Below are positions 1 through 8,383 of a stretch of 64,000 nucleotides of DNA, piece after piece; the first letter of the stretch is position 1; each line of letters starts with the position of its first letter. The notes below the pieces were generated by a model that was not told the origin of the DNA, searched no databases, and saw only the letters and a program-made list of their open reading frames with translations. The translations under genes were made by a program, and so were the position numbers. The DNA is taken from contig JAFLDZ010000012.1 of the NCBI GenBank assembly GCA_017302135.1, forward strand, positions 37,066 to 101,065, in the 5' to 3' direction. The DNA comes from Lysobacterales bacterium (GTDB lineage Bacteria; Pseudomonadota; Gammaproteobacteria; Xanthomonadales; Xanthomonadaceae).

Positions 1-896
1 GCCGCGTCCGCGCGGGTGCCTTTCGCAGCGTGATCCGGATTGACCGAATGACCGAGCTGACGCAGGCCTTTCGCACGCGGTTCGGTTTCGCCAGCGACGC
101 GCCAGCCATCGATCAGATCGCGGGTGTCGTCGAGCACATCGATGACGCCGTCGCCGTCGCGGTCGTCGGTTTCTTCGGCATCGCCGACCGCGAAAAAGAA
201 CCGGCTGCCGGCGTGATAAGCGCCGGCCGCGATCATCCGCTGCGCGAACCGGCTGGCTTGAATGCCTGCGATGTCGTCGGGCTTCGGCGACAGCCACAGC
301 GACGGCGAGAACGCACCGACATTCGCGAAGACCTCCGGATACTGCCAGCCGAGATTCAGCGCGTTCGCACCGCCCAGGGACCAGCCGAGGATCGCGCGCG
401 CTTCCGGTCGCGCACGGGTGCGGTACTGCGCGTCGATGGCCGGTACCAACTGCGTCGCGACCCACTCGGAATAGGCGTGCGCCTGCGTGCCGATGGCGCC
501 CACGCGCAGCGGCGAAATCAGGCTCCGCTGTGCGCCGCGCTCGGAAAATCCATACGCGCCCATGCGATCTTTCGGCATATCGATCGCGACCGCGAGCAGC
601 GGCCGGATGTCGCCGCGGTCGATCCATTCGTTCAAGGTCGCCTGTAATCGCACCCCTTCCGCATCCTGGCCGTCGTTGATGTACAGCACCGGATAGCCGA
701 TCTCCGCCAGCGGGTCGTAACCGTTCGGTACGAACACGCGCACGCGCAGACCATCCGGCGCCAGATCGGGCACTGGAATCGTCAGCGTGTCGATGCGGGC
801 GTCATCGCCATGCGTCGCCGGCTCATGCGCGCGCAGCGCCGGCGATGTGTACAAAAGGAAGAACGCGACGCAGGCTGGCAACAGGACGCGGATCAT
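1..896 (-). CDS. Secreted alpha/beta-hydrolase esterase (Esterase D type), 3' end outside window
   Basis: The minus strand is open from an ATG at 896 to the window edge (about 298 codons seen; the stop lies beyond base 1). The start is followed by a hydrophobic signal peptide, MIRVLLPACVAFFLLYTSP, ending at Ala-x-Ala-like residues near 22. The body fits the Esterase D / ferulate-esterase alpha/beta-hydrolase family: a YPVLYINDG strand-loop, then the nucleophile elbow GWSLGGA (GxSxG, Ser about residue 168). Near the visible end is a DRDGDGVIDVLDD stretch that looks like a calcium-binding loop. It is the last gene of a minus-strand run pullulanase / GH97 / DUF6445 / esterase, 25 bp after DUF6445, so it may de-esterify substituted glucans or act on an unrelated ester. 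The substrate is unknown. Confidence 0.8.
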   Translation of the reverse strand, partial: MIRVLLPACVAFFLLYTSPALRAHEPATHGDDARIDTLTIPVPDLAPDGLRVRVFVPNGYDPLAEIGYPVLYINDGQDAEGVRLQATLNEWIDRGDIRPLLAVAIDMPKDRMGAYGFSERGAQRSLISPLRVGAIGTQAHAYSEWVATQLVPAIDAQYRTRARPEARAILGWSLGGANALNLGWQYPEVFANVGAFSPSLWLSPKPDDIAGIQASRFAQRMIAAGAYHAGSRFFFAVGDAEETDDRDGDGVIDVLDDTRDLIDGWRVAGETEPRAKGLRQLGHSVNPDHAAKGTRADA

Positions 897-921
897 CGGC
901 GATAACCTCGTAAGAAACCGC

Positions 922-1641
922 TCATGCAGGCGAGAGACTACGCTTGCAGGTGAAAAAACCATTGAGACTGAGCCGGCCCACGCGGGGATCGCGCGACAAC
1001 AGCTCCGGATGCGCGATCTCGCCGCTGTGGAACAGGGTGCCTTCGTAGAAAATGATCCGGTTGTAGCGCGCAGGGATCGACGCGATTTTCTGGAACCATG
1101 CGTTCGATTCGGTCATGTATCCGGTATCGATGCCGTAGCGCGCCCGGAACGTCGCGGCATCAATGTGCTCAACATCGGCGATCATCGGCATGATCGTCTC
1201 CGGCGGATGTTTCGGGCCGTAAAAACCGGTGCCGCCCAAGCGTTCGTCGCGAAACAGGTACAGCACGGACGCGACGATCCGCTGACGCGCTTCCACGGCG
1301 AACCGATCGATGTGACAGATCGATTGGATCGGCGCGAGTTGCTCCGGCGGCGTCGCGGTGATCGCGAGCCGGCTGTACATGCGCTCGGTACGCCGCACAT
1401 CGAACGCTCGGCGCAAGTGCGCCGTGAAAAACGCATCCAGCTGCGCCGAGAACGCATCCGGCATCCGCAGCTCGGGGCCGGGGTAGGCGTTGTGACCGCT
1501 CTCGGCGAAGTCGTTCGCATGCATCGCCGCATACTCGAGCAGCGCATCCGGGTCGAGCAGCGCATCATCGATGACATGACAGACATGGCGCCCATGGATC
1601 GGGATCGTCTGGATGCGGGGCGTGGGATTGAACAGACGCAT
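922..1641 (-). CDS. DUF6445 family protein
   Basis: A 239-residue soluble protein starting MRLFNPTPRIQ. I chose the ATG at 1641, 10 bp past the GH97 stop, over longer in-frame starts inside the GH97 gene. The sequence matches my memory of DUF6445, a family with a His-containing core resembling 2-oxoglutarate/Fe(II) oxygenase folds. Here there is a CHIDRF motif near residue 130, a GGTGFYGP loop near 156 and a late YEGTLFHSG segment, which would give the two His and one acidic residue expected of a metal site. Members often sit beside tryptophan-halogenase-like genes in TonB-receptor loci, as here. The biochemical role is not known. It is translationally close to the gene before and after and probably co-transcribed with the pullulanase. 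Confidence 0.7.
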   Translation of the reverse strand: MRLFNPTPRIQTIPIHGRHVCHVIDDALLDPDALLEYAAMHANDFAESGHNAYPGPELRMPDAFSAQLDAFFTAHLRRAFDVRRTERMYSRLAITATPPEQLAPIQSICHIDRFAVEARQRIVASVLYLFRDERLGGTGFYGPKHPPETIMPMIADVEHIDAATFRARYGIDTGYMTESNAWFQKIASIPARYNRIIFYEGTLFHSGEIAHPELLSRDPRVGRLSLNGFFTCKRSLSPA

Positions 1642-1651
1642 CGGCGATCGA

Positions 1652-3670
1652 TCAACGATTCGGCACGAACCGGATCGCCGCACCGCCACCGGCGCCAAGA
1701 CGCAGCGTCAACGTATCGGCATGGGTGACCACCCGGGTTTCGCGCACGAACGCGAACGGCTTGTCCTTGTAATGCGCACCGTCGCCGTCGCGGTAGATCT
1801 CGGCGACATACCTGTGCTTCGGACTCAGGAACGACAGCGACATTTCAAGCGTGCGCGCGTTCTCGTCGGTCACGCTGCCCAGATACCACGCCTCGCTGTT
1901 GCGATCCTTGCGCACGAGGGTCGCGAAATCGCCGACTTCTCCGTTCAGCACATGCGTTTCCGACCAGTCGACGGGCACGTCGCGGATGAACTGGAACGCG
2001 TCCATGTGCTCGGCGTAGTTCTCCGGCAGATCGGCGGCCATCTGGATCGGGCTGTAGAGCACCACGTACAGCGCGAGCTGACGCGCCAATGTGCTCTGCA
2101 GCGGTTGGCCGCGACCCTGCAGGCTGAGCACGCCGGGCGTGAAGTCCATCGGACCGGCGAGCATGCGGGTGAAGATCAGATTCGGCTCGTGCTCGGGCGG
2201 ATTCGGCGGATTGCCCCAGGCGTTGAATTCCTGGCCGCGCGCGCCTTCACGCGAGATCCAGTTCGGATAGGTGCGGCGCAGGCCGGTGTCCTTGATCGGC
2301 TCGTGCGCGTTGATCGCGACGTGGTGCTTCGCCGCCGCCTGCACCACGCGCAGGTGGTGGTTGCTCATGTATTGGCTCTCGTGCCACTCGCGCACCACCG
2401 GATCGCCCGGTCGATCCTGGCGTTCGATCTGCCCGGCGTCGCAGACATAGCCGGTCTTCACCGCGTCGATGCCCAGGCGCTGGAACAGCGCGAACGATGC
2501 GGCCATCTGCCGCTCGTAATGGCTGACCGCGCACCCGGTTTCGTGGTGACCGATCAGATGCACGCCCTTCGATTTCGCATAGGCGGCCAGCCCTTGCAGG
2601 TCGTAGTCCGGCGTGGGTTTGCTGAAGTCGAAATCCCAGCCGTTGGCGAACCAGTCGCCGTCCCAGCCGGTATTCCAGCCTTCCACCAGCACGCCGCGAA
2701 ACCCGTATTTCGCGGCGAAATCGATATGGCGCTTGGTATTTTCGGTGGTCGCGCCGTGCTTCGGTCCGGTCGCCCAGCTCTGCTGATCGAGATGCATCGC
2801 CCACCACACGCCGACGTACTTGGACGGTTTGAACCAGCTCACGTCGCCGAGCGCGTTCGGCTCGTTGAGATTGAGGATCAGATCGGACTCGACCAGACCA
2901 CCGGCGCGATCGGCAATCTGGATCGTGCGCCACGGCGTGGTGAACGGCGTGCGCCGCACCACCTTGGCCGGGCTGCCCGGCGTCAGCGAGGCGCGCAGCG
3001 CGCCGCCGTCGGCCTTCGCCAGATTCATGCCCGCGTAGTCCACCAGCGCCGCCTCGTGCAGCGTGAGATGGATGCCGTCGTCGGTGCGCAGCGTGATCGG
3101 CGTCTGCGCCATGCCCACTTCCGCCAGCGGCGTGCGGCCGTACAGATATTCCTCGCGATTCCATTCGTAGGCCGGAATCCACCACGCGGTGGCCGGCTTC
3201 GCGATCGCGAACTCGGTGAGTTCTTCGGAGATCTGCACCTCGTCCATCGCCGGCTGCTTCGGAAACTCGTAGCGGAAGCCCACGCCGTCGTCGAACACCC
3301 GGACCACGACGTCGAAGCGGCGACGGTCGTGGTTGCTTTCGGCGATGCGCGCGCGCAGTTCGTTGTAATGGTTGCGGACGAAGCGGCGCTCGCCCCAGGG
3401 CTGTTCCCAGGTCTCGTCGAAACTGCGCGACGACTGCGTTTCCAGGGTCAGGCCGCGCAGCAGCTGGCGGCCGTTGCGCAGGATGAAGCCGAGACGCGAA
3501 TCGCCGACCAGCGGCTCGCCGTTGCGCAGCACGCGATAGGCCAGCCGACCCTCGTTGCTGAGATCGAGTTCCACCTTCAGTTTGCCGTCGGGCGACGACG
3601 CCTCGGCGACGGTGGCGGCTTGCGCGGGCAGAGCCGCGAGCAACAGCAATGGAAAAATCAGCGGACGCAT
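1652..3670 (-). CDS. GH97 family alpha-glucosidase (SusB-like), secreted
   Basis: A 672-residue glycoside hydrolase of family 97, which releases glucose from malto-oligosaccharides, probably in the periplasm. The start at 3670 (MRPLIFPLLLLAALPAQA) gives a clean signal peptide cleaved after AQA and has GAGG about 8 nt upstream. Family signs: an N-terminal beta-sandwich starting SSPDGKLKVELDL, the central barrel with KYGFRGVLVEGWN and GWDGDWF near residues 335-350, GVHLIGHHETG, and the AINAHEPIKDTGLRRTYPNW segment that carries the family's acidic catalytic residues. The length is normal for the family. It lies 80 bp downstream of the pullulanase on the same strand. Pullulanase debranching followed by GH97 exo-cleavage makes a complete starch-oligosaccharide route. 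Confidence 0.9.
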   Translation of the reverse strand: MRPLIFPLLLLAALPAQAATVAEASSPDGKLKVELDLSNEGRLAYRVLRNGEPLVGDSRLGFILRNGRQLLRGLTLETQSSRSFDETWEQPWGERRFVRNHYNELRARIAESNHDRRRFDVVVRVFDDGVGFRYEFPKQPAMDEVQISEELTEFAIAKPATAWWIPAYEWNREEYLYGRTPLAEVGMAQTPITLRTDDGIHLTLHEAALVDYAGMNLAKADGGALRASLTPGSPAKVVRRTPFTTPWRTIQIADRAGGLVESDLILNLNEPNALGDVSWFKPSKYVGVWWAMHLDQQSWATGPKHGATTENTKRHIDFAAKYGFRGVLVEGWNTGWDGDWFANGWDFDFSKPTPDYDLQGLAAYAKSKGVHLIGHHETGCAVSHYERQMAASFALFQRLGIDAVKTGYVCDAGQIERQDRPGDPVVREWHESQYMSNHHLRVVQAAAKHHVAINAHEPIKDTGLRRTYPNWISREGARGQEFNAWGNPPNPPEHEPNLIFTRMLAGPMDFTPGVLSLQGRGQPLQSTLARQLALYVVLYSPIQMAADLPENYAEHMDAFQFIRDVPVDWSETHVLNGEVGDFATLVRKDRNSEAWYLGSVTDENARTLEMSLSFLSPKHRYVAEIYRDGDGAHYKDKPFAFVRETRVVTHADTLTLRLGAGGGAAIRFVPNR

Positions 3671-3750
3671 GGTCGATACCTCGGTAGACAACATGAAAAC
3701 ACCATTTCCGTGAACACCGGAATCCTTCCAGCGCGCTTGTTCCAGCACGC

Positions 3751-6573
3751 TCATTCGATGACGAACACCACCGCCGTGCGCGGCGGAATCGCGAAGCGAC
3801 CGGCGAGCGGATCGTAGCGGGCATCGCGCGGACGCGCATCGGTCGCCTGTGCCGCGCGCTGCACGGGATGCAGGACATAGGTCTTGCCCCGCTCTTCCGG
3901 CAGCGTCAGCGTCTGCGCGTCGGGCGCGACGTTGATGACATACAGGACTTCGCGGAAACCCGCGCCCGCGTAGCCTTCGCCGGCGAGATGCGCTGCAATC
4001 ACCAGTGGATTCTGCTTTGGGCCGACATTGCGGAGCGACAGCCGCGCTTCCACATCCTTCGCAGTGCGCAGGCGGAACAGCGTCGAACTGCCGCGGATCT
4101 TCAGCAGATCGTTGAAGGCATCGCGCATCCAGGCGATGTCCGCCGGTGTCGGCTTGATCGATGGATCCGCCAGCAGCGGACGCAGCAGCGCCCAGTCCTT
4201 GCCGTTGTCGTTCGACGGCGGCAATCCGGCGCCGAAACCGTTGTCGGTGTAAGTCCAATCGAGGCGATTGAACCAGTCGCCGGAATCGAAACTGTTGCGG
4301 TCCAGCGATTTCGAGCGCAGCACTTCCATCCCGGCGTGGAAATAGGCGATGCCCTGGCTGAAGGCGACGAAGGACGCGCCCAGCAACTGCACGCGCGCGC
4401 GGTCTTCTCGCGGCGTGTCGCGCGGCAGCTTCAGCGCGAGGATGTCGAACAGCGTCGGGTTGTCGTGGTTCTCGACGTAATTCACCACTTCGCCCGGCTG
4501 CGCGGCATAGCCGGCGGGCTGTCCGGCGTAGTCGATATCGGCAAGTCGTTTGTGTTCGCCAGCGAACGTGGTCATGCGCACATCGCGCAGCGTGCCGGCC
4601 AGCCCGATCCGCGCCATGTCCGCCGCGCGCAGCAGCGCATCGCGTTGGTCTTTTCCTGCGTTGAGGGCATTCGGCGCGTAGTGCAGTCCGCTCAGCAGGC
4701 CCTGTCCTGCGATCAGCGCCTCGCCGCTGTCGCAGCAGCCGCCGCCGCGCAGCGCATCGCGGGCGCGGTCGCTGAAGGTGGCGATGCCAGTCTCGTTGAG
4801 CGACAGCTGCGAGGCCTGTACGAAGCGCGCGCCGTTGGCGATCTCGCCGAAATTCCAGCCCTCGCCGATCAGGTCGATGCGGCGGCCAGCGGCGGTATCG
4901 ACCGCGCGTTGCAGGCGCAGCATCGCGTCGCGCGGCTGGTGGCCCATCAGGTCGAAACGGAACGAGTCGATACGGTAGTGCTTCGCCCACAGCGCCGCCG
5001 ATTCGATCATCAGCTTCGCCATCATCCGGTGTTCGGTGGCGGTGTTGTCGCAGCAGGTCGAGCGTTCGACCTTGCCGTTGGCGTCGAGCCGCTGGTAATA
5101 GCCGGGGACGATGCGATCGAGCACCGAACTCGATGCCTGTCCCGACGTGGTGGTGTGGTTGTAGACCATGTCCATGCCCACGCGCAGCCCGGCGGCGTGC
5201 AGCGCCTGCACCATCGCACGGAACTCGCGCACGCGCCCGGCGTCGTCATCGGGGTCCGTGGCGTAGCTGCCTTCGGGCGCGTTGAAGTGATACGGGTCGT
5301 AGCCCCAGTTGAAGCAGTCCTTCGCCGCGACCGCGCTGGACGCCGCCTGCTGCGCGTCGCTGTCCGGCGCTGCGGCGGGGATGTCCGGGGTCACGCAGCC
5401 GCGTTCGGGCACGGTCGCAAGATCGAACACCGGCAGCAGATGCACGTCGGTGATGCCGGCCTGGCCCAGCGCGCGCAGATGGCGCATGCCGGCCGCGTCG
5501 GATTCGGTGAAGGCCAGATATTTTCCGCGCCATGCGGGACGCACGGTCCGGTCGCCGATCGAGAAATCGCGCACATGCAATTCGTAGATCGTCATGTCGG
5601 TGGGCGATGTCAGCGTGGGCGGACGCGATGCGCCGACCCAGCCCGCAGGCTGGGTGGTGGGATGATCGAGATCCAGCACCACGCTGCGCTTCGAATCCGC
5701 CGTCAGCCCGACCGAATACGGGTCGGTGACGCGATTGCGGACGATGCCCACGCCGGGCACGAACACGTCGACGAGGAAGGCGTAGCGCCGTCCGTGTAGC
5801 GTACCGGGCAGGTCCAGCGTCCATACGCCAGTGGCGTCGTCCGCGCGTGCCGGTAGCGCCTGCGTACTGTCGGCATACAGACAGACCGCGACCGCACGCG
5901 CGGTCGGCGCCCACAGCGCGAAGCGGGTGGCGAAGTCTTCGGAGATCGCCGGTTGCCCATGACGATGCACGCCGAGCGTGGCGTTCTCCGCTGCCGCGTA
6001 CAGATCGTCCAGCGCACCCGGCATCTGCAGCGCGGTCGCGTCGAGCACGCGGCCCGCGTCGTCTTCGCGCACCAGCAGCAGCTGGCCGCGCAGCAGCGCC
6101 GGCAGCGCAGCGGCAGCGGCCGCGTCGAGCAGCAGCCGTGGGCCCTCGCCGATGAACCTGAAACGTTCGGCCAGCGCGGCGGTCATCTCGACCTTGGCCT
6201 GCTCGAGTCCGAGATGGCCATCGGCGCCGCTTACCGGCCGCCCGATCGCCACGCGCAGCCGCGCGGTGGCGGAGTGGTAGAGCCGGAAGCGCGCAGCGCC
6301 GTCGGTCTTCGCCCCGGGCCATTGGATCAGGCGATGGTCGAGCCAATACGCGCGTGCGTCGCGGGCGGGCTCGGCGGCCGGATGCAGCACGGTCGCGGCG
6401 TCGCTGGCGTCACAGGCGACTCGCAGCGCGTCGCGTGGCGCCGCAGCCATGGCTGCGGAAGACACCAGCATGGCGAACAGCGGCATGAATACGTATGCAG
6501 TGCAGCGCCGACCGATGCCGGATCGCCGCAGTGCAGGATGACCGGCGGCGGTCGCCGTCGCATACTGGTCGCG
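3751..6573 (-). CDS. pulA: Pullulanase-type alpha-1,6-glucosidase (GH13), secreted
   Basis: A debranching enzyme cutting alpha-1,6 bonds of pullulan and limit dextrins. About 940 residues: a signal region (VFMPLFAMLVSSAAMA), an N-terminal beta domain, a CBM48-like module (FALWAPTARAVAVCLY), then the GH13 barrel. The barrel has the conserved regions MDMVYNHT, RFDLMGHQ (nucleophile Asp), IGEGWNFGE (acid/base Glu) and VNYVENHDNPT, and the pullulanase C-terminal domain follows. The start is uncertain. ATG 6573 gives a long Arg-rich n-region. ATG 6486 gives a short signal without positive charges and no ribosome site. The LacI-type operator at 6486-6499 falls inside the 5' coding region if 6573 is used. 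Divergent from the halogenase-like gene and first of the minus-strand saccharolytic run. Confidence 0.9.
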   Translation of the reverse strand, partial: RDQYATATAAGHPALRRSGIGRRCTAYVFMPLFAMLVSSAAMAAAPRDALRVACDASDAATVLHPAAEPARDARAYWLDHRLIQWPGAKTDGAARFRLYHSATARLRVAIGRPVSGADGHLGLEQAKVEMTAALAERFRFIGEGPRLLLDAAAAAALPALLRGQLLLVREDDAGRVLDATALQMPGALDDLYAAAENATLGVHRHGQPAISEDFATRFALWAPTARAVAVCLYADSTQALPARADDATGVWTLDLPGTLHGRRYAFLVDVFVPGVGIVRNRVTDPYSVGLTADSKRSVVLDLDHPTTQPAGWVGASRPPTLTSPTDMTIYELHVRDFSIGDRTVRPAWRGKYLAFTESDAAGMRHLRALGQAGITDVHLLPVFDLATVPERGCVTPDIPAAAPDSDAQQAASSAVAAKDCFNWGYDPYHFNAPEGSYATDPDDDAGRVREFRAMVQALHAAGLRVGMDMVYNHTTTSGQASSSVLDRIVPGYYQRLDANGKVERSTCCDNTATEHRMMAKLMIESAALWAKHYRIDSFRFDLMGHQPRDAMLRLQRAVDTAAGRRIDLIGEGWNFGEIANGARFVQASQLSLNETGIATFSDRARDALRGGGCCDSGEALIAGQGLLSGLHYAPNALNAGKDQRDALLRAADMARIGLAGTLRDVRMTTFAGEHKRLADIDYAGQPAGYAAQPGEVVNYVENHDNPTLFDILALKLPRDTPREDRARVQLLGASFVAFSQGIAYFHAGMEVLRSKSLDRNSFDSGDWFNRLDWTYTDNGFGAGLPPSNDNGKDWALLRPLLADPSIKPTPADIAWMRDAFNDLLKIRGSSTLFRLRTAKDVEARLSLRNVGPKQNPLVIAAHLAGEGYAGAGFREVLYVINVAPDAQTLTLPEERGKTYVLHPVQRAAQATDARPRDARYDPLAGRFAIPPRTAVVFVIE
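6486..6499. promoter_or_regulatory. LacI-type operator 1 (pullulanase / halogenase divergent region)
   Basis: TGAATACGTATGCA, a near-perfect palindrome around the central CG that is typical of LacI-family sites. The minus-strand extended form CTGCATACGTATTCATGC is identical to the site upstream of the TonB receptor at 17455-17468. It lies 97 bp before the halogenase-like start and overlaps the alternative pullulanase start codon at 6486. Likely bound by the LacI protein encoded at 11851-12882. Confidence 0.75.
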
Positions 6574-6595
6574 CATTTCAATGAGACTTCGCTGC

Positions 6596-8125
6596 ATGAA
6601 CGCTGTGCCTGTGGTCGAAAACAATCGTGTGTCCGAAATCGTGATCGTGGGCGGCGGTACCGCCGGCTGGATGACCGCCGCCGCACTGTCGAAAGTGTTG
6701 AACCGATCCTATTCGATCCGGGTGGTCGAATCCGATGAAATCGGCATCGTCGGCGTGGGCGAAGCCACGATTCCGATGATCAAGCTCTACAACACTGCGC
6801 TGGATCTGGACGAGGCCGAATTCCTCCGCAAGACCAAGGGCTCGTTCAAGCTCGGCATCGAGTTCGTGAACTGGGGCCAGATCGGCGACAGCTACATCCA
6901 CGGCTTCGGCAAGATCGGCCAGGACCTCGGCATGGTCGCGTTCTACCAGTACTGGCTTAAGATGCGCCAGGCCGGCAGGGCCGCGCCGCTCGACGATTAT
7001 TCGATCAACACCGTCGCCGCGCGCCACAACAAATTCATGCATCCGGTCAGCGACCGCCCGAACTCGCCGCTGGCGGATATCGCCTACGCGTACCACTTCG
7101 ACGCCGGACTCTACGCGCAGTTCCTGCGCGGTTTCGCCGAAGCGCGCGGCGTGGTCCGCACCGAAGGCAAAGTCATCGGCGTCGAACAGAATCCCGAAAC
7201 CGGCTTCGTCAACGCGATCACGCTCGACAACGGCGAACGCATCCCGGGTCAGCTGTTCGTCGACTGCTCGGGCTTCCGAGGCCTGCTGATCGAACAGACG
7301 CTCAAGACCGGCTATATCGACTGGACCCACTGGCTGCCCTGCGACCGCGCGGCGGCGGTGCCCTGCACGCGCACCACGCCGCTCACGCCGTACACGCGCT
7401 CGACCGCGCGCGACGCCGGCTGGCAGTGGCGCATTCCGCTGCAGCACCGCGTCGGCAACGGCCACGTCTTCAGCAGCCAGTACATCAGCGAGGACGAAGC
7501 CGTCGCGACGCTGATGGCCAATCTCGAAGGCGAAGCGCTGGCCGAGCCGCGCGTGCTGCGCTTCGTCACCGGCAAGCGCAGGAAATTCTGGAACAAGAAC
7601 GTGGTCGCCATCGGCCTGGCCAGCGGCTTCATGGAACCGCTGGAATCGACCAGCATCCATCTGATCCAGTCGAGCATCGCGCGGCTGACCGCGTTCTTCC
7701 CGCATGCCGGTTTCGATCAGACCGACATCGACGAATTCAATCTGCACGCCGATTTCGAGTTCGACAAGATCCGCGATTTCCTGATCGCGCATTACCACGC
7801 CACCGAGCGCGACGACACGCCGTTCTGGAACTACTGCCGGACGATGGACGTTCCCGAATCGCTGACCCGCAAGATGGAGCTGTTCCGCAGCAACGGCCGG
7901 ATCTTCCGCGAATGCAACGAGCTGTTCGCCGAGCCCAGCTGGATGCAGGTGCTGTACGGCCAGCGGGTGGAGCCGCGCTCGTACCATGCGATGGTCGACG
8001 TGTATTCGGAAGAGAAGATCACCGAATACATGGAAGGGATTCGCGGCGTGATCGCCAATTGCACCCGGGTGATGCCCACCCACGAGGAATTCATCGCCAA
8101 GCACTGCGCCGCCAAGCCGATGTGA
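6596..8125 (+). CDS. Flavin-dependent tryptophan-halogenase-like protein
   Basis: A 509-residue flavoprotein of the tryptophan halogenase family. The FAD-binding motif GGGTAGW is at residues 17-23. The family fingerprint Trp-x-Trp-x-Ile-Pro is present as GWQWRIPL near residue 277. ASGFMEPLESTS near 342 is the usual FAD-cap motif. Family enzymes use FADH2, chloride or bromide and O2 to halogenate aromatic substrates. Many homologues in Xanthomonadales and Caulobacterales sit in carbohydrate TonB loci with no known halogenated product, so the substrate cannot be inferred. The start at 6596 (MNAVPVVENN) places the FAD motif at its usual distance from the N-terminus. Followed by the MFS transporter and divergent from the pullulanase. 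Confidence 0.88.
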   Translation: MNAVPVVENNRVSEIVIVGGGTAGWMTAAALSKVLNRSYSIRVVESDEIGIVGVGEATIPMIKLYNTALDLDEAEFLRKTKGSFKLGIEFVNWGQIGDSYIHGFGKIGQDLGMVAFYQYWLKMRQAGRAAPLDDYSINTVAARHNKFMHPVSDRPNSPLADIAYAYHFDAGLYAQFLRGFAEARGVVRTEGKVIGVEQNPETGFVNAITLDNGERIPGQLFVDCSGFRGLLIEQTLKTGYIDWTHWLPCDRAAAVPCTRTTPLTPYTRSTARDAGWQWRIPLQHRVGNGHVFSSQYISEDEAVATLMANLEGEALAEPRVLRFVTGKRRKFWNKNVVAIGLASGFMEPLESTSIHLIQSSIARLTAFFPHAGFDQTDIDEFNLHADFEFDKIRDFLIAHYHATERDDTPFWNYCRTMDVPESLTRKMELFRSNGRIFRECNELFAEPSWMQVLYGQRVEPRSYHAMVDVYSEEKITEYMEGIRGVIANCTRVMPTHEEFIAKHCAAKPM

Positions 8126-8220
8126 TCTTCCGCGAAGGCATTCGTGCCGCATGCTGGTGCGCAACCGCCGTGCTGGTCCGGAGGCGCGACGATGCCACGC
8201 TGACGAGGGCATCGCGCGGT

Positions 8221-8234
8221 TGAATACGTTTGCA
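8221..8234. promoter_or_regulatory. LacI-type operator 2 (upstream of first MFS transporter)
   Basis: TGAATACGTTTGCA, differing in one base from the perfect site at 6486. It sits in the 258-bp gap between the halogenase-like gene and the transporter, about 150 bp before the transporter start. This suggests the transporter has its own regulated promoter. The rest of this gap shows nothing I can assign. Confidence 0.7.
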
Positions 8235-8383
8235 GCGGAAATGCTGCATTGCAACGTGCTGCGCGCGATGCGCGCGTGCATCGTTGACCGCTTACGATCG
8301 CGCTGCAGCACGACTCACGGGGCTCCACCGCAGGCGCTCCACCACAGGCGCCCACCACACATGTTCCCATCAAAGGCATCACG

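Noticed and set aside
1613..3817. 734-codon open frame on the plus strand opposite the GH97 gene
   Set aside because: It is Arg/His/Val-rich with no family motif, while the minus strand carries a complete signal peptide and GH97 motifs.
3868..5799. 643-codon plus-strand frame opposite the pullulanase
   Set aside because: No motif or ribosome site; all GH13 catalytic regions are read on the minus strand.
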